DNA of 25,655 nucleotides from a virus. The stretch is taken from positions 1 to 25,655 of the IMG/VR virus record IMGVR_UViG_3300036719_001933; one strand, given 5' to 3'. Below the pieces are notes generated by a model. That model worked only from the letters and a program-made list of their open reading frames with translations, did no database searches and was not told where the DNA came from. Below, piece by piece: positions 15,056 through 23,200 of this stretch (the first letter of the stretch is position 1; each line of letters starts with the position of its first letter). Made by a program: the position numbers and the translations under genes.

Positions 15056-15237
15056 GCGCCATCCGCTTCCGCATTGTGGACCGCTCGCAGGGCGCGACAT
15101 GGTGCCGCGACAGCTCGGGGCCGTCCGTCTATGTGCCCACCCCGACGCTGGCGCAGCAGCCCGCCGCGGCGGTGCGGGACACGTCCGAGGGGGCGCAGGA
15201 TCTGGGGTTCTTTACCGGGGGCTTTGATGGCCGCTGA
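15052..15237 (+). CDS. Small hypothetical protein (61 residues)
   Basis: A GTG-started frame in a 4-base overlap with the metallopeptidase-like gene; it ends overlapping the next start by 11 bases. The sequence (SAIRFRIVDRSQGATWCRDS at the start, LGFFTGGFDG near the end) matches no family I know and has no membrane segment. It is accepted because it fills the space between two coupled genes exactly and no other frame fits better. No function is assigned. Confidence 0.45.
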   Translation: MSAIRFRIVDRSQGATWCRDSSGPSVYVPTPTLAQQPAAAVRDTSEGAQDLGFFTGGFDGR

Positions 15238-15580
15238 ACAGCGCAAGACGATCTTCCTAGCCAACGCCTACCTTGTCCGTCAGGAGCTGCGGGTGTACAG
15301 CGCCTCGACCGACGAGTTCGCCGTGTGGACGGGGCAGCCCGTTACGGTGACCATCGCCACGGACGCCGCCGGAACAAGCCCGGTGACGGGGCTGTCGGCG
15401 CTAGTCATGGCCGAGTCGAGCGCCACGCCTGGGGTGTACTACCGCGTCCTGACGCCGACCGAGGTGGCGAACCTCGCCGCGCTGGCCGGGCAGACGGTGT
15501 ACCAAATCACGGTAGCGGGCAGCTCGTCGCAGCTCCGGGCGGTCTTGCCGCTGCTGGTCGCCACCCCGCGGTACGTCTGA
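15227..15580 (+). CDS. Beta-rich structural-type protein of unknown function
   Basis: A 117-residue protein from ATG 15227; the frame is open further upstream but only inside the previous gene. Predicted strands alternate through the whole length (ELRVYSASTDEFAV, QPVTVTIATDAAG, GVYYRVLTPTEV, TVYQITVAGSSSQLRAVLPL), which looks like a single immunoglobulin-like sandwich. Proteins of this type occur as small virion components in many phages. Its stop overlaps the tail-completion start (TGATG), so it may be part of the neck or head surface. No family is assigned. Confidence 0.55.
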   Translation: MAAEQRKTIFLANAYLVRQELRVYSASTDEFAVWTGQPVTVTIATDAAGTSPVTGLSALVMAESSATPGVYYRVLTPTEVANLAALAGQTVYQITVAGSSSQLRAVLPLLVATPRYV

Positions 15581-16026
15581 TGCCGGTCAAGTTTACCAAC
15601 AACGCCGCGCAGTTCGTCGGGGATCTGGACAAAGCCCGCCGCAACGGGGTGGTGGCGTGCGGCAACCTTTTGGTGCGACGGCTCAAAAAGGCGTTTGGCT
15701 CGGGCTACTATAAGGGCGGGCGCTTCCGCGACACCCTCAAGGTGAAGGCGTCCATCCAGCGCGAGGACGCGCCGACGCTGGGGCGCGAGGGCTACGGCAT
15801 CCGCGTTGGCCCGCGCTTCGGCGGGGCTGCCCCGCAGGCGGGCGGCACGCAGCGGGGCAAGGCGTGGATGGTGCCGCTGTACTGGGAGCTGGGGCACTAC
15901 AACATCTTTACCCGTCGCCACGAACGGCGCGAGATCTTCCGTCCGACCGGCGTGGACGCGACCCCCGCGCTGGGCGCGGAGTACGGCAAGGTGGTCACCC
16001 GATACCTGGCGAGGTGGAAGGCATGA
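15580..16026 (+). CDS. Tail-completion protein (HK97 gp10-like)
   Basis: A 148-residue protein from ATG 15580. The N-terminal helix with NNAAQFVGDLDKARRNGVVAC leads into a basic RRLKKAFGSGYYKGGRFRDTL segment. The next parts are YGIRVGPRFGG, VPLYWELGHY and the C-terminal EIFRPTGVDATPALGAEYGKVV. This follows the HK97 gp10 pattern, in which a helix is followed by a beta domain with a WExG(T/H) element and a closing arginine-proline segment plus helix. Such proteins sit at the head-tail interface or cap the tail during joining. It overlaps its neighbours by 1 and 4 bases and precedes the tail terminator, as expected. Confidence 0.78.
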   Translation: MPVKFTNNAAQFVGDLDKARRNGVVACGNLLVRRLKKAFGSGYYKGGRFRDTLKVKASIQREDAPTLGREGYGIRVGPRFGGAAPQAGGTQRGKAWMVPLYWELGHYNIFTRRHERREIFRPTGVDATPALGAEYGKVVTRYLARWKA

Positions 16027-16538
16027 GCAGCGGGACGCCCCCGAACCAGAAGCCGCGCTGGGTGGTCCCCGGCACGGTCGAGCGGAACAAGACCAGCAGC
16101 ACGGTGGACATCTACGCCCGCCTGCGCTGGCGCCTGTTGCAGCACGTCACGCCGCAGGGTGAACGGCTGGTGGACTACCTGGGGGCCGAGCGCGTATACG
16201 TTCGGGCCGCGCCCCAGCCGCCCAGCTACCCCTACATCACGCTGCGGCTGGAGCGCATCTCGACCCCATGGGCGTCGGGCTACCGCGAGACGGCCAGCCT
16301 AGAGGTGCAGGCCATCGGCCAGCCCGAGGCGCAACTGCCGCTGATTGAATCGGCGATGGACATCGTGGACGGCTGCCTGCTCTCCTATACTGACACGGCG
16401 GACGGGCTGATGTTCGCCCGCACCCGGACGCGCAGCACCATCCCGCTGTTCTCCGACCCAGCCGACTCGACCGTGGTCGGCGTGGTCAGCACGTTTGACC
16501 TGACCCTGTGGCCCACGGTCCTGACCAATCGTGGTTGA
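16023..16538 (+). CDS. Tail terminator protein (DUF3168/gpU-like)
   Basis: A 171-residue protein from ATG 16023 (ATGA overlap). After a 30-residue polar leader comes the family-like pattern: a helix IYARLRWRLLQHV, then VYVRAAPQPPSYPYITLRLE, a dimerisation-type strand ETASLEVQAIGQPEAQLPLI, a helix SAMDIVDGCLL, and a last strand VVGVVSTFDLTLWP. This is the alpha/beta layout of proteins that form a hexameric ring ending tail-tube growth. The position between tail-completion and major tail genes supports the call. The leader is longer than usual and holds TSSTVDIYAR before the fold. Confidence 0.75.
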   Translation: MSSGTPPNQKPRWVVPGTVERNKTSSTVDIYARLRWRLLQHVTPQGERLVDYLGAERVYVRAAPQPPSYPYITLRLERISTPWASGYRETASLEVQAIGQPEAQLPLIESAMDIVDGCLLSYTDTADGLMFARTRTRSTIPLFSDPADSTVVGVVSTFDLTLWPTVLTNRG

Positions 16539-16621
16539 CTACGGGCTTTGCGCCGTGTGGGCGTCTGCCGCCGCGCCCGATACGTTTCTGGTGGCGACCC
16601 TTTCCCCTGTGAGGTGATCCG
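16539..16621 (+). promoter_or_regulatory. Largest intergenic gap, with extended Shine-Dalgarno for the tail tube gene
   Basis: This 83-base gap separates the tail terminator and tail tube genes. GAGGTGATC at 16611-16619 matches nine bases of the full anti-Shine-Dalgarno complement, with the GAGG core 7 bases before ATG 16622. It is the strongest ribosome binding site in the window, fitting a very abundant tail protein. A weak 5-bp hairpin (16559-16563 with 16574-16578) is also present. I see no convincing -10/-35 promoter. Confidence 0.7.
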
Positions 16622-17185
16622 ATGACCGCCCCGTTGACCGGCTACACCAGCGCACTCCCCACCGATGTCCTGATGGACTCGGGCATCCTCTACGTCGGCG
16701 CGACCGTGATCGGCGCCACGCTCGGGGGGCTGAAGTTCGACCCCGGCACCGAGTACCGGAACGTCGAGTTCGATGGCAAGCGCAGCCCCGTGCGCGGGCT
16801 GGATCGCAAGTCGGCGGTGATGCCCAAGCTCACCGGCACGCTCATTCAGCTCTCGACTACGAACGTGGCGCAGATCGAGCCGGGTGCCACCGTGGTGGCG
16901 TCGGGCGCGTGGACCGGCTCGACCAGCTACCAGGGCAAGCGCTCTGGCGCGCTGCTGGCGTCGGGCGACTACTTGACCGACGTGCGGGCGGTGTGGCTGC
17001 GCGGGTCTGGGGCGTTCGTGCAGGTGCGCTTCCCCGCCGCGCTGCTGACCAAGTACGACATGACCTCGCAGGACGCCGCCGAAATCGCCATCGCGTTCGA
17101 GATTGAGGCGCGGCTGGATATGAGCGTGTCGGGGGCGAACGTTGGCGACATGAGCTACAGAATTGAGTACCTAGCTACGCCGTGA
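16622..17185 (+). CDS. Major tail tube protein
   Basis: A 187-residue protein. It opens with DSGILYVGATVIGATLGGLKFDPGTEYRNVEFDGKRSPVRGLDRK, the strand-loop pattern of siphovirus tail tube subunits in which an early GGL..D..TE..N.EFDG.R segment contacts neighbours. PKLTGTLIQLST and the closing strands (AEIAIAFEIEARLDMS, SYRIEYLATP) complete the beta-sandwich. Subunits stack as hexameric rings around the tape measure. It has an excellent ribosome binding site and is directly followed by the chaperone genes, the standard order. No extra C-terminal Ig domain is seen. Confidence 0.85.
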   Translation: MTAPLTGYTSALPTDVLMDSGILYVGATVIGATLGGLKFDPGTEYRNVEFDGKRSPVRGLDRKSAVMPKLTGTLIQLSTTNVAQIEPGATVVASGAWTGSTSYQGKRSGALLASGDYLTDVRAVWLRGSGAFVQVRFPAALLTKYDMTSQDAAEIAIAFEIEARLDMSVSGANVGDMSYRIEYLATP

Positions 17186-17544
17186 ACATGACGACCAAGG
17201 TGGTGGATCTTGACGCGCTGGTGAGTGACGCGCGGCTGCCGCGGGTGCGGCTGTTCGGGCGCGAGGTGACCGTGCGGCCCATCTCCGGCGCGGCGGCGCA
17301 CAGGCTGGCCGTGGCGCAGGAGGCGGACCCCACGGGCGTGTCGCTCATGGGGGCGCTGCTGGACGTGATACGGGTAAGCTGCCCGGACCTTAAGCCCGCC
17401 GAGATTGAGGCGCTGTCGGTCGAGCAGATCGGCGCGCTGGTCGGGCTGACGCGGGGCGCGGTGGCCGAGGTGGAGCAGCAGCTGGCGAGCCAGGACGCCA
17501 AGCAGGACGAGCGGAGCGGAGCGGAGCCAGCGGCGGGAAACTGA
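17182..17544 (+). CDS. Tail assembly chaperone, short form (lambda gpG-like)
   Basis: A 120-residue protein from GTG 17182 (GTGA overlap with the tail tube gene); ATG 17188 is an alternative start. The N-terminal half has a beta segment (RVRLFGREVTVRPISGAAAHRLAV) common to siphovirus chaperones that start by describing a tail-binding domain. The middle is helical (PAEIEALSVEQIGALVG) and the C-terminal 30 residues are polar and acidic (EVEQQLASQDAKQDERSGAE). The last two codons, GGA AAC, are part of a slippery heptamer and the TGA follows at once. The protein is expected to coat the tape measure before tube polymerisation. Family similarity is modest. The call rests on position between tube and tape measure, on size, and on the frameshift signal. 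Confidence 0.85.
   Translation: MNMTTKVVDLDALVSDARLPRVRLFGREVTVRPISGAAAHRLAVAQEADPTGVSLMGALLDVIRVSCPDLKPAEIEALSVEQIGALVGLTRGAVAEVEQQLASQDAKQDERSGAEPAAGN
17535..17541 (+). promoter_or_regulatory. Slippery heptamer G GGA AAC for -1 ribosomal frameshifting
   Basis: In the frame of the 17182 gene the codons are GCG GGA AAC TGA, so the heptamer has the X XXY YYZ pattern in the correct phase and touches the stop codon. After a -1 slip, reading continues as GGG AAA CTG ATC into an open frame ending at 17918. Lambda uses the close relative GGGAAAG at the same place in its G-T gene pair. Confidence 0.9.
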
Positions 17545-17918
17545 TCGCGGGCACCGGGGCGGCGGTCCCGGTGCCGCGCTCAGTCTCGCAATATGTGCAG
17601 CGGGTGGTCGTGCAAGTCGCGCGCAAGACGGGGCGGCCGGTGCGGGAGGTGGCGGGGGAATCGTTCGCGCTCACGCTGTGGACGTGGGGCGAGATCATGG
17701 CGATGGACCGGGAGGCGACGGTGGAGCGCATGGGGGAACGAACGGACCTGGCGGGCCTCGTCGCCGTGGCATTTCACGAGCCGAGCAAGCTCCAGCACGC
17801 CGAGATGCGATATCTCAAAGCGGCGGGGCGGCTCTCGCCCATGATCGACGCGGCCAAGGCGCGGGCGCTGGCGCTGGTCGAGCAGCACAAGGGGCTGGCC
17901 GTGGTCGGGGAGGGCTGA
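17541..17918 (+). CDS. Tail assembly chaperone T-domain, expressed as a -1 frameshift fusion (gpG-T-like)
   Basis: This frame is -1 relative to the 17182 gene and is open well upstream, to at least 17463, so it overlaps the whole end of that gene. Read through the slip at 17535-17541, the fusion spans 17182-17918 and is about 245 residues. The T part runs LIAGTGAAVPVPRSVSQYVQ, then a basic ARKTGRPVREVAGESFALTL, a W-x-W pair in LWTWGEIMAM, and helical segments to the end (AAKARALALVEQHKGLAVV). A GTG at 17571 could start a free 115-residue protein, but it lies in the stem-loop and has no ribosome binding site, so I consider it unlikely. In lambda, the T domain of the fusion recruits the tail tube protein to the tape measure. 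The ratio of the two forms is set by the frameshift. Confidence 0.85.
   Translation: MIAGTGAAVPVPRSVSQYVQRVVVQVARKTGRPVREVAGESFALTLWTWGEIMAMDREATVERMGERTDLAGLVAVAFHEPSKLQHAEMRYLKAAGRLSPMIDAAKARALALVEQHKGLAVVGEG
17550..17575 (+). promoter_or_regulatory. Frameshift-stimulating stem-loop
   Basis: Bases 17550-17558 (GGCACCGGG) pair perfectly with 17567-17575 (CCCGGTGCC): a 9-bp, almost all G-C stem with an 8-base loop. It starts 8 bases after the slippery heptamer, within the spacing usual for bacterial -1 frameshift stimulators. Confidence 0.85.
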
Positions 17919-17921
17919 CGC

Positions 17922-19799
17922 ATGGACGTGATGAGCGTTGCGGTTGCCATCAAGGAAACCGGCGCGAAAGCGGTGGAGTCCGCGCTCGACGCGCTGGGCA
18001 AATCGGCCACCGAGGCGACCGGCGACCTCAAGAAAATGGACGGGATGCTGGGCGGCCTTGGCTCTACGCTGGCAGGGCTGGCCGCAAGCATTGGCGCGGC
18101 AGCCATCTTTCAGCGCATAGCGGCGGAGACTGCCGAAGCAGAGTTCGCCACGGCGCAGCTCAATGCCGCACTCAAGTCGACGCGCGGAGTGTCCGGGCAG
18201 ACCGTCCAGGCGCTCGCCGAACACGCGTCCGCGCTTCAGCTGCTGTCCGTCTATGATGACGATGTGATCGCGGGCGCGCAGGCTATGCTGCTGACGTTCA
18301 CGCGCATCTCCGGCGACACGTTCCCGAAGGCCACCGAGGCTGTGCTGAACGTAGCGCAGGCCATGGGCACCGATCTGAAGTCGGCAGCCATCCAGGTGGG
18401 CAAGGCGCTAAACGACCCGATCTTGGGCGTGTCGGCGCTGGCGCGTTCGGGCATCCAGTTCACCGAAGCGCAGCGCGAGATGATCAAGCAGATGGTTGAA
18501 ACCAACCGTCTGGCCGAGGCCCAGCGCATCATCCTCGCCGAGCTTGAAACGCAGTTTGGCGGCAGCGCCAAGGCCGCGCGGGACACGTTTGGCGGGGCGT
18601 TGCAAGCGCTGCAAAACGACATTGGCAACGCGCTGACGCTGACCGGCCAGTCGGCAAGTCTTGCCACGCAGCTGGTCAACTATTTCGGCACGGTGGTCCG
18701 CGGCTTGCGTACGGTCGTCGACAACTTCGTGAACCTGTTGAGCTTGGCCGTGACGACGGTGACCGGGACGCTCCGCATCCTCAAGGCAATGGAGCTGGCC
18801 CCCGAGCAGTACGCCGCGCGCTATACGGAAATTGCCAACGAGATGTCGAAGGCGTTGGAGACGTTTCGCGGCGGCTTTGATACGGCCAAGCAGGCGGGCG
18901 CGGTGTACAAGGACGCCGCCAGCTATTTTGGCCAGCTCGGCACGACCACCACGCAGGCCGCTGGCGCGTTTGACGTATTCTCGGGCAAGGTGTTCCGGGC
19001 CACCACCGCGGTCCGCAATTTCTTGGCGGGCGCGACCGGGGCAACAAAAGGTGGCGGCGGCGGTGGTGGCACAGCAAAGCCTGCCGCCCCGGCGCTTAAC
19101 GCCATGGTTGAGTCGGCGTTCGCGGAGATTCGCAAGGCGCAGCAAGCTGTGACCATGGCCATTGCAGATCCGGCCGCGCCGTTTATGTCTGCGGCCATTG
19201 CGGGGCTGGACGCGCGCCGCGACGAGATGGTTGCCGCTTATGATCGCAACGTGCTGGAGCCCGCGCGTGAGATGGGCAACCAGCTTGCGCAGATCTTGTC
19301 GGCTGGCGTGGCGAACGCCTTTCAGGCGCTGACGGCCAGGGGCGGCAACATCGGGGACGCGTTTAAGGCGCTCGGCCAGACGGTGCTATCCGGGCTTGGC
19401 GATATGCTGATCCGCGTAGGCACTACGGCGCTGGTCGCGGCCATTAAGGTGAACACCATGCTCGCCACGCTGTTCAGCCCGACCGGCATTGCGGCAGCGC
19501 TGGCCGTTATCGCGCTCGGCGGGGCGCTCAAGGGCGTGGCGTCGCGCACGGTCACAACCGGGCAGGGCGCGCCGGTGACGGCGGGCGGCTTTGGCTACAC
19601 CGGCATGGGCGGCGGTGGCGGCATCACGCTTCCCGGCGTGACCTATCTGCCCACCGCGGCAGGCGGCATGGGCTCGCGCGTCATGGCGGCTAACCCGGTG
19701 AACGTCACGATCATCGGCCCCAACGACCCCACGGCGCAGCGGCAGATGCAGGAGCTGATCCAGAACGCCAACCGGCGCGGCCAGACGAGGGCGGTCTAG
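17922..19799 (+). CDS. Tail length tape measure protein
   Basis: A 625-residue protein from ATG 17922, with GGGGAGGG seven bases upstream. The N-terminus is helical with a hydrophobic stretch (about residues 42-66), followed by long Ala/Gln-rich helices (EATGDLKKMDGM, ALSVYDD, KATEAVLNVAQAMGTD). GKALNDPILGVSALARSGI and LAEAQRIILAELETQFGGSA are typical of phage tape measure proteins of this group. A glycine-rich hinge lies near 370-385 (GGGGGGG), and a hydrophobic region (about 503-540) could span the host membrane during DNA entry. At the rule of thumb of 0.15 nm per residue the tail would be near 90-95 nm (inference). No peptidoglycan-hydrolase motif was seen. Confidence 0.92.
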   Translation: MDVMSVAVAIKETGAKAVESALDALGKSATEATGDLKKMDGMLGGLGSTLAGLAASIGAAAIFQRIAAETAEAEFATAQLNAALKSTRGVSGQTVQALAEHASALQLLSVYDDDVIAGAQAMLLTFTRISGDTFPKATEAVLNVAQAMGTDLKSAAIQVGKALNDPILGVSALARSGIQFTEAQREMIKQMVETNRLAEAQRIILAELETQFGGSAKAARDTFGGALQALQNDIGNALTLTGQSASLATQLVNYFGTVVRGLRTVVDNFVNLLSLAVTTVTGTLRILKAMELAPEQYAARYTEIANEMSKALETFRGGFDTAKQAGAVYKDAASYFGQLGTTTTQAAGAFDVFSGKVFRATTAVRNFLAGATGATKGGGGGGGTAKPAAPALNAMVESAFAEIRKAQQAVTMAIADPAAPFMSAAIAGLDARRDEMVAAYDRNVLEPAREMGNQLAQILSAGVANAFQALTARGGNIGDAFKALGQTVLSGLGDMLIRVGTTALVAAIKVNTMLATLFSPTGIAAALAVIALGGALKGVASRTVTTGQGAPVTAGGFGYTGMGGGGGITLPGVTYLPTAAGGMGSRVMAANPVNVTIIGPNDPTAQRQMQELIQNANRRGQTRAV

Positions 19800-20233
19800 T
19801 GGCAAGCATCACGTTCAATGACGGCACCAGCGCCACGCTGGACAACGGCACAACGGCCATCGCGGCAGGCGTCGGCTCACGCTTCGCAACCTGGACGCCC
19901 TTCACGCGGCGGGTGGGTGACACCGCGGTGGCGCTGGCGACCGGCGCGCGGACCATGTTCATCTTCCGCACCGACTACGGGGCCAGCTTTGAGCTGCGAG
20001 ACGTGCCGGTCGCCAACCTGGCGGTGGCGCTGCGGCTGGTGCGGCACCTGCAAGGCGGGGGCGTCTGCACCGTGACGACGGGCGACACGGCCAGCCGCAC
20101 CTACACGAACTGCGGGCTGGACCCGGAAGGGTCTGTCGAGATCGCGCAGCAGGACGCGCAGCTCTTGCTCTATAGCGTGCGGCTGTCGCTGATCAACCTG
20201 AGCGGGGCGGATATGCTCTGCACCTACGACTGA
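19799..20233 (+). CDS. Small minor tail protein
   Basis: A 144-residue protein from GTG 19799, overlapping the tape measure stop by one base. It looks all-beta: SITFNDGTSATLDNGTTAI, TMFIFRTDYGASFELRDVPV, CTVTTGDTASRTYTNCGL and LLLYSVRLSLINL. Three cysteines lie in the C-terminal half. Genes between tape measure and tail hub usually encode distal tail or hub-joining proteins, so a tail-tip adaptor is likely. The exact family is not recognised. Confidence 0.6.
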   Translation: MASITFNDGTSATLDNGTTAIAAGVGSRFATWTPFTRRVGDTAVALATGARTMFIFRTDYGASFELRDVPVANLAVALRLVRHLQGGGVCTVTTGDTASRTYTNCGLDPEGSVEIAQQDAQLLLYSVRLSLINLSGADMLCTYD

Positions 20234-20239
20234 CGCCCT

Positions 20240-23200
20240 GTGCCTAGCTTCGCCATAGAGTACCGGCTGCGGATCAAGACCCCCAGCAACCAGTTTGTCC
20301 CGGACCCGATCACGGACGCGCTGGTCATCACCAGCACGCCAAGCGGCACCAACCCGTACATCGCGGCCCCGCCCAGCGGCGACGGGCAGGAGCTGGACCC
20401 GGTCACCGGCTCGGTGCGGACGGGTTCGTATGTGGTCGAGGTGGTGGACGCCATTACCGGCGCTGATCTCACGGGCACGGTGCGCGTGGTCACCAGCGCG
20501 CTGGAGGACGCGCAGCTTCGGCAGCAGCTCCTGTCGCGCCGGGCGTTCGTCGAGACGCGCACGGACGGGGGCGCATGGGCCACGCTGACGGCGGGCTACG
20601 TCACCAGCATCCGTCTGGTGTCCCCGGCGCGCTACGCTATCACGGTGGGCGATACACGGCGGATTGAAGCGGTGCCGGTGCTGGCCTACGAGTCGCGGGT
20701 GACCCCGACCAACATCCGCGGCTGCCTTATCGGTGGCCCGGTGACGGCAGATTTTGGACCGGCCCGGTTCCGCGGCGGGTGGGAGTACGAGGTGACCGGC
20801 GTGTCGGGGCGGGTGGTGTCGGTGGCATTCCGTCGCGGTTATTCGCCCATCGCGGGCTCGGCAGCCGTCACGGATTTCGGGAAGCTGTACCGCACCGACG
20901 TGGTGGACGCCATCAACAGCTTGGGTTCCACGTTCGCGCCTGTGCCCATCGGGCCGTTTGGCGGCGGGCGCGTGGTGCTGGACCTGACGCTGTACATCGG
21001 GACCACGCCGACGAACGCGCAGCCGACTGATGTGCAGATCGCGCTGCCGGGGTGGTTTGGTCCGAACCTGGACAGCTACGGGCTGGCGTCGCTGGACCTG
21101 TACTGGCCGACGACGAGCCCCGTGCCGATCCCGAGCAGCGGGGCGCGGCTGTGGATCAGCATGACGCAGACCACGATTTCCCCGCTGTGCCCGCTGTTGG
21201 TGGACGCGCACCCGGTGGACATCGTGCTGTCGGTGTGGAACCAGAACGCGATCTATTACGACCCGTCGGCGGCATGGATCAGCACGATCCGCCAGCTGAT
21301 CGGCGCGGACGTGCGGTTGGCGCTGCGCTTGACCGAGACGCCGACGATTGAGGAGTTTCTGCGGAACGCGGTGTACGGGCCGTTTGGCATCGCCCCGCGG
21401 ACCAATGCGCTCGGCCAGCAAGAGTTGGTAGCTTCGCGCATCCGTCAAAGCACGCTGCCCACTTTGACGATAGCCGCGGCGGATCTGACTAGCGCCGACC
21501 CGGTGGTGTTTGACATCGACGAGAAGTCGGCGGTGGCGTCGGTCACGATTACCCAGCAGGTCATTAAAAAGTACGACAGCGGCCCGGTGTTGAGCCCGGA
21601 AACGCCCGTGGACGGTCTGGCTGTGGTGCCGGTCACGCAGCGCATCAGCAACCCGTTTGCGTTTGTGTACGGCGCGCGGGATGTGGCGTATGACGTGCCG
21701 GGAATGATCCACAACGCCGCCAGCTTTGAGGCGACCGTCACCGAGTTCCTTCAGGTTGTTGGGCGCGAGACCATCGACCGATTCCAAGCGGGCGCGGCCA
21801 GCGCCGAGGTGGCGGTGCTGGCGAGTGCGGCCAGCGCTGCCGCGCAGGTGGGCGACGAGGTGTACCTGAACGCCCCGCACTACCCGAACCAAAATTACCG
21901 GATCGGGGAAAGCACGGTCGGCGCGCGCATCATGCAGGTAATCCGCCGCACCGAGACGCCCACGGGGCCGTTGCTTCGGCTGCTGGACTCTGGCGGGGCC
22001 GCGCAGCCGGTGAGCCCTGCGGCCACCATCAGCATCGCGCAGAACACCAACCTGCCGACGCTGGTAGCGGCCTACACCATCACCAACGCCGCGACGATCA
22101 ACAGCGGCGGGGTACTGTCGGTCGAGGTCGAGTGGGCGACGGGGGCTGTAGCCCCGACCGGCAACGGGCAGACGCACACCATCTACCCGCCGACCGAGGT
22201 GCCGACCGGCGCCGTGGACCTGCCCGCCGTGACCGGCTCTGGCGTGACGGTGTACGCGCGCGCACGGACGCTCCAGCTTGGCCGCAGGCCGTCCGCATGG
22301 ACGGCGTGGGTGTCGGTGGCGCTCAACGCCCAGCCGACGCCGGGTGCCATCACGGTCAGCGGGCAGACGACGACCAGCGCCGACATTGCCTGGACGAACA
22401 CCAGCAGCGCCTACCCCATCGCCATCTTTGCCTATCAAGGCACCGCGGCCCCGGCCAACTGGGCACCGTACCAGCTCAACGCCATCGAGGCGGGCTCAAC
22501 CTTTACGACCATCCGCAGCCTGACCGGGCCCAGCGTGGCGTGGGTGGTGGCGCTGGCCTACGAGACGCCGGTCGGGCTGGGGCCGTTTCGCACGGCCACG
22601 CTGACCACGGGCAGCAGCACCGCGGCCAGCACGCGGCCCGCAGGGCTTCAGGTGGTCACCACGATTGACGATGCGCAGCTCCCGCAGGGAATCGCGCTCG
22701 GGCTTTGGGCTAACGACCCGACCCTCGACCTGATTGTCGAGCGCAGCACCACGGGCGGCGGCGTGGGCTTTGCCGAGATCGCGCGCGTTAACGGCAGCAG
22801 CGAGACGTATGCCGACCTGCTGCCGCGCGACGGCACGACCTACCATTACCGGCTGCGGCACGCGCTGGGGGGCTACACCACCAGCACGTTCACGGGCGAG
22901 GTGAGCGGGGCCGCGCGCGGCATCCCGTCGCCCGTCATCCGGCCCGGTCCGGTGACGCCCACGGTGCGGGTAAATGTGACCGAGACTAGCACCACGGCGA
23001 CCCTCACGCTGTTGGTGCTGGACCCGCAGGGGCGCACCTCGCAAGTCCGATTCCGGCATGATCCGGGCACGGGCACGTTTGGCGCGTGGACGGTGGTGTC
23101 CCCCACCATCGTGTCGGCGGACGAGGACAGCTACGCCTACAGCGCCACCATCCCGGTGACGGGCTTTCTGCGCGTCGAGTACGAGGTCAAGGGCTTCGAC

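Noticed and set aside
16535-16563. TTGACT as a -35 promoter box before the tail tube gene
   Set aside because: No -10-like sequence occurs at 15-19 bases; the region downstream is GC-rich (TGGGCG at the 17-base spacing).
17571-17918. Independent 115-residue gene starting at GTG 17571
   Set aside because: The GTG lies within the right arm of the frameshift stem-loop and lacks a ribosome binding site. The frame is open upstream through the slippery site, so a -1 fusion explains it better.
19877-22438. 853-residue open frame on the minus strand
   Set aside because: It lies opposite the small tail gene and the tail-hub gene, crosses their boundary, and its translation is rich in Arg, Gly, His and Val with no recognisable domain. 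Long antisense frames are common in GC-rich coding DNA.
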